DNA of 64,000 nucleotides from an uncultured Lachnospiraceae bacterium. Lineage in GTDB: Bacteria > Bacillota > Clostridia > Lachnospirales > Lachnospiraceae. The stretch is from positions 1 to 64,000 of the forward strand of contig CADANF010000007.1 of assembly GCA_902789175.1 (NCBI GenBank). The letters run 5' to 3'. The notes under the pieces were generated by a model that saw only the letters and a list, made by a program, of their open reading frames with translations, made no database searches and was not told the origin of the DNA. Shown one piece after another: positions 63,031 through 64,000 of this stretch. Positions within the stretch are counted from its first letter, which is position 1. Each line of letters opens with the position of its first letter. The position numbers and the translations under genes are program-made.

Positions 63031-64000
63031 TTGGCTGGAAGAGAATGTCCATTAGAGAGAACTCGTAATATCGGTATCATGGCTCACATCGATGCTGGTA
63101 AGACAACTCTCACAGAAAGAATTCTTTATTACACAGGTGTAAACTACAAGATTGGTGAAACCTATGAAGGTACTGCTACTATGGACTGGATGGAGCAGGA
63201 ACAGGAAAGAGGTATCACAATCACATCAGCTGCTACAACATGTCATTGGACAGAGCAGTGGCAGAATAAACCAAAGCCAGGAGCACTTGATCATCGTATC
63301 AATATTATCGATACTCCAGGCCACGTTGACTTCACAGTTGAAGTTGAACGTTCACTCCGTGTACTCGATGGCGCTGTAGGCGTATTCGATGCTAAGGGTG
63401 GTGTTGAGCCTCAGTCAGAAAATGTATGGCGTCAGGCTGACACATATCACGTACCACGTATGGCATTCGTTAACAAGATGGATATACTTGGTGCTGATTT
63501 CTACAATACAGTTAGTGAAATTCATACAAAGCTCGGCAAGAAGCCAGTTGTTGTTGATATTCCTATCGGTAAGGAAGATTATTTCGAAGGTATTATCGAT
63601 CTCTTCGAAATGAAAGCATATATTTATAATGATCATGAGGGTAAGGACATTTCTATCGTTGATATCCCTGATGATTACAAGGATCAGGCAGAAGAGTGGC
63701 ATACAAAGCTTGTTGAGAGCTGCTGCGAACTTGATGATGATCTTATGATGGCTTATCTTGACGGTGAGGAACCATCAATCGACGAATTAAAGGCTGCTCT
63801 TCGTAAGGGTACATGTGCTGATATCCAGGACGCTGCAGGTGAGAAGAACAGAATCATCCCTGTACTTTGTGGATCTGCTCATCAGAACAAGGGTATCCAG
63901 AAGCTTCTTGATGCTGTTGTTGAATTCATGCCAGCTCCTACAGACATCCCTGATATCAAGGGTGTTGATATGGATGGTAATGAAATCTCAAGACATTCAA
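63031..64000 (+). CDS. fusA: elongation factor G (partial, runs off the window)
   Basis: The first 323 codons of EF-G, the GTPase that drives translocation. The start is TTG 63031 ([15 protein letters not shown]) with AGGAGGG at 63017-63023. The GTPase motifs are AHIDAGKTT (G1), DTPGHVDF (G3) and NKMD (G4). A short insertion ([12 protein letters not shown]) before [12 protein letters not shown] is usual in clostridial EF-G. It is third in the str operon after rpsL and rpsG. The rest lies beyond base 64000. Confidence 0.97.
   Translation, partial: MAGRECPLERTRNIGIMAHIDAGKTTLTERILYYTGVNYKIGETYEGTATMDWMEQEQERGITITSAATTCHWTEQWQNKPKPGALDHRINIIDTPGHVDFTVEVERSLRVLDGAVGVFDAKGGVEPQSENVWRQADTYHVPRMAFVNKMDILGADFYNTVSEIHTKLGKKPVVVDIPIGKEDYFEGIIDLFEMKAYIYNDHEGKDISIVDIPDDYKDQAEEWHTKLVESCCELDDDLMMAYLDGEEPSIDELKAALRKGTCADIQDAAGEKNRIIPVLCGSAHQNKGIQKLLDAVVEFMPAPTDIPDIKGVDMDGNEISRHS

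Overview
The window is low-GC chromosomal DNA from an anaerobic Firmicute, most likely a Lachnospiraceae member close to Butyrivibrio (inference). Supporting signs are clostridial-type ribosomal proteins and EF-G, T-box leaders on tRNA synthetase operons, GatCAB, a pyrophosphate-type phosphofructokinase, an indolepyruvate:ferredoxin oxidoreductase, DapL, and SpoIID- and SleB-type proteins. There is no phage, transposase, CRISPR array or plasmid gene. This is core genome with a few lineage-specific islands.

Layout. 1-830: the 3' tip of a 23S rRNA and a six-tRNA operon (Asp, Val, Thr, Tyr, fMet, Phe) with its own promoter and terminator. 0.9-2.3 kb: a DUF951 protein and rpsF-ssb-rpsR. 2.4-6.2 kb: dapL, then an isolated rfbG-rfbH pair (CDP-dideoxysugar enzymes). 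6.2-9.2 kb: an SPFH/SHOCT protein and a zinc-ribbon membrane protein, like B. subtilis YdjI and YdjG, behind a perfect sigma-A promoter. 9.2-14.8 kb: an Asp-specific T-box, a structured repeat, then aspS-gatCAB. 14.8-22.3 kb: envelope genes (sugar-phosphate transferase, LCP ligase), a PPi-type PFK, a probable 6S RNA, a SpoIID-like protein and a YihY/BrkB protein. 22.3-26 kb: gltX facing an Rrf2 regulator, and a large acidic membrane protein of unknown function. 26-30.9 kb: a Phe T-box with pheST, then queA. 30.9-35.9 kb: membrane glycerophosphodiesterase, a degenerate amidase lipoprotein, a SleB hydrolase and a small unknown protein. 35.9-39.7 kb: argG divergent from argJ-argB. 39.8-41.2 kb: a lipoprotein ComEA and an orphan response regulator. 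41.3-45.3 kb: iorA-iorB and an acyl-CoA ligase. 45.3-46.1 kb: a gene-free stretch with a candidate small RNA and a very palindromic repeat. 46.1-50 kb: an ABC exporter whose permease is fused to a CPBP protease, then a GH25 lysozyme. 50-64 kb: rplJ-rplL with an L10 leader, a convergent unknown gene, a c-di-GMP phosphodiesterase, rpoB-rpoC, rpsL, rpsG and the start of fusA.

How it fits together. Most genes serve translation and transcription: ribosomal proteins, RNA polymerase, four tRNA synthetase or amidotransferase units, tRNAs, and queuosine modification. Amino-acid supply (DapL, Arg genes) and cell-envelope building and turnover (LCP, sugar transferase, SpoIID, SleB, GH25, YihY) are interleaved. 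Regulation is mostly visible as RNA: two T-boxes whose specifier codons can be read (GAC, TTC), the L10 leader, 6S RNA, and a nested structure between rpsL and rpsG.

Best candidates for something undescribed: (1) a two-copy hairpin-rich repeat that starts directly at intrinsic terminators and has conserved ends with a variable palindromic interior; (2) a free-standing ~92-nt RNA gene at 45.6 kb; (3) the rpsL-rpsG intercistronic fold; (4) twin 11-bp palindromes on the sleB promoter; (5) separation of rplJL from rpoBC by a c-di-GMP phosphodiesterase gene.
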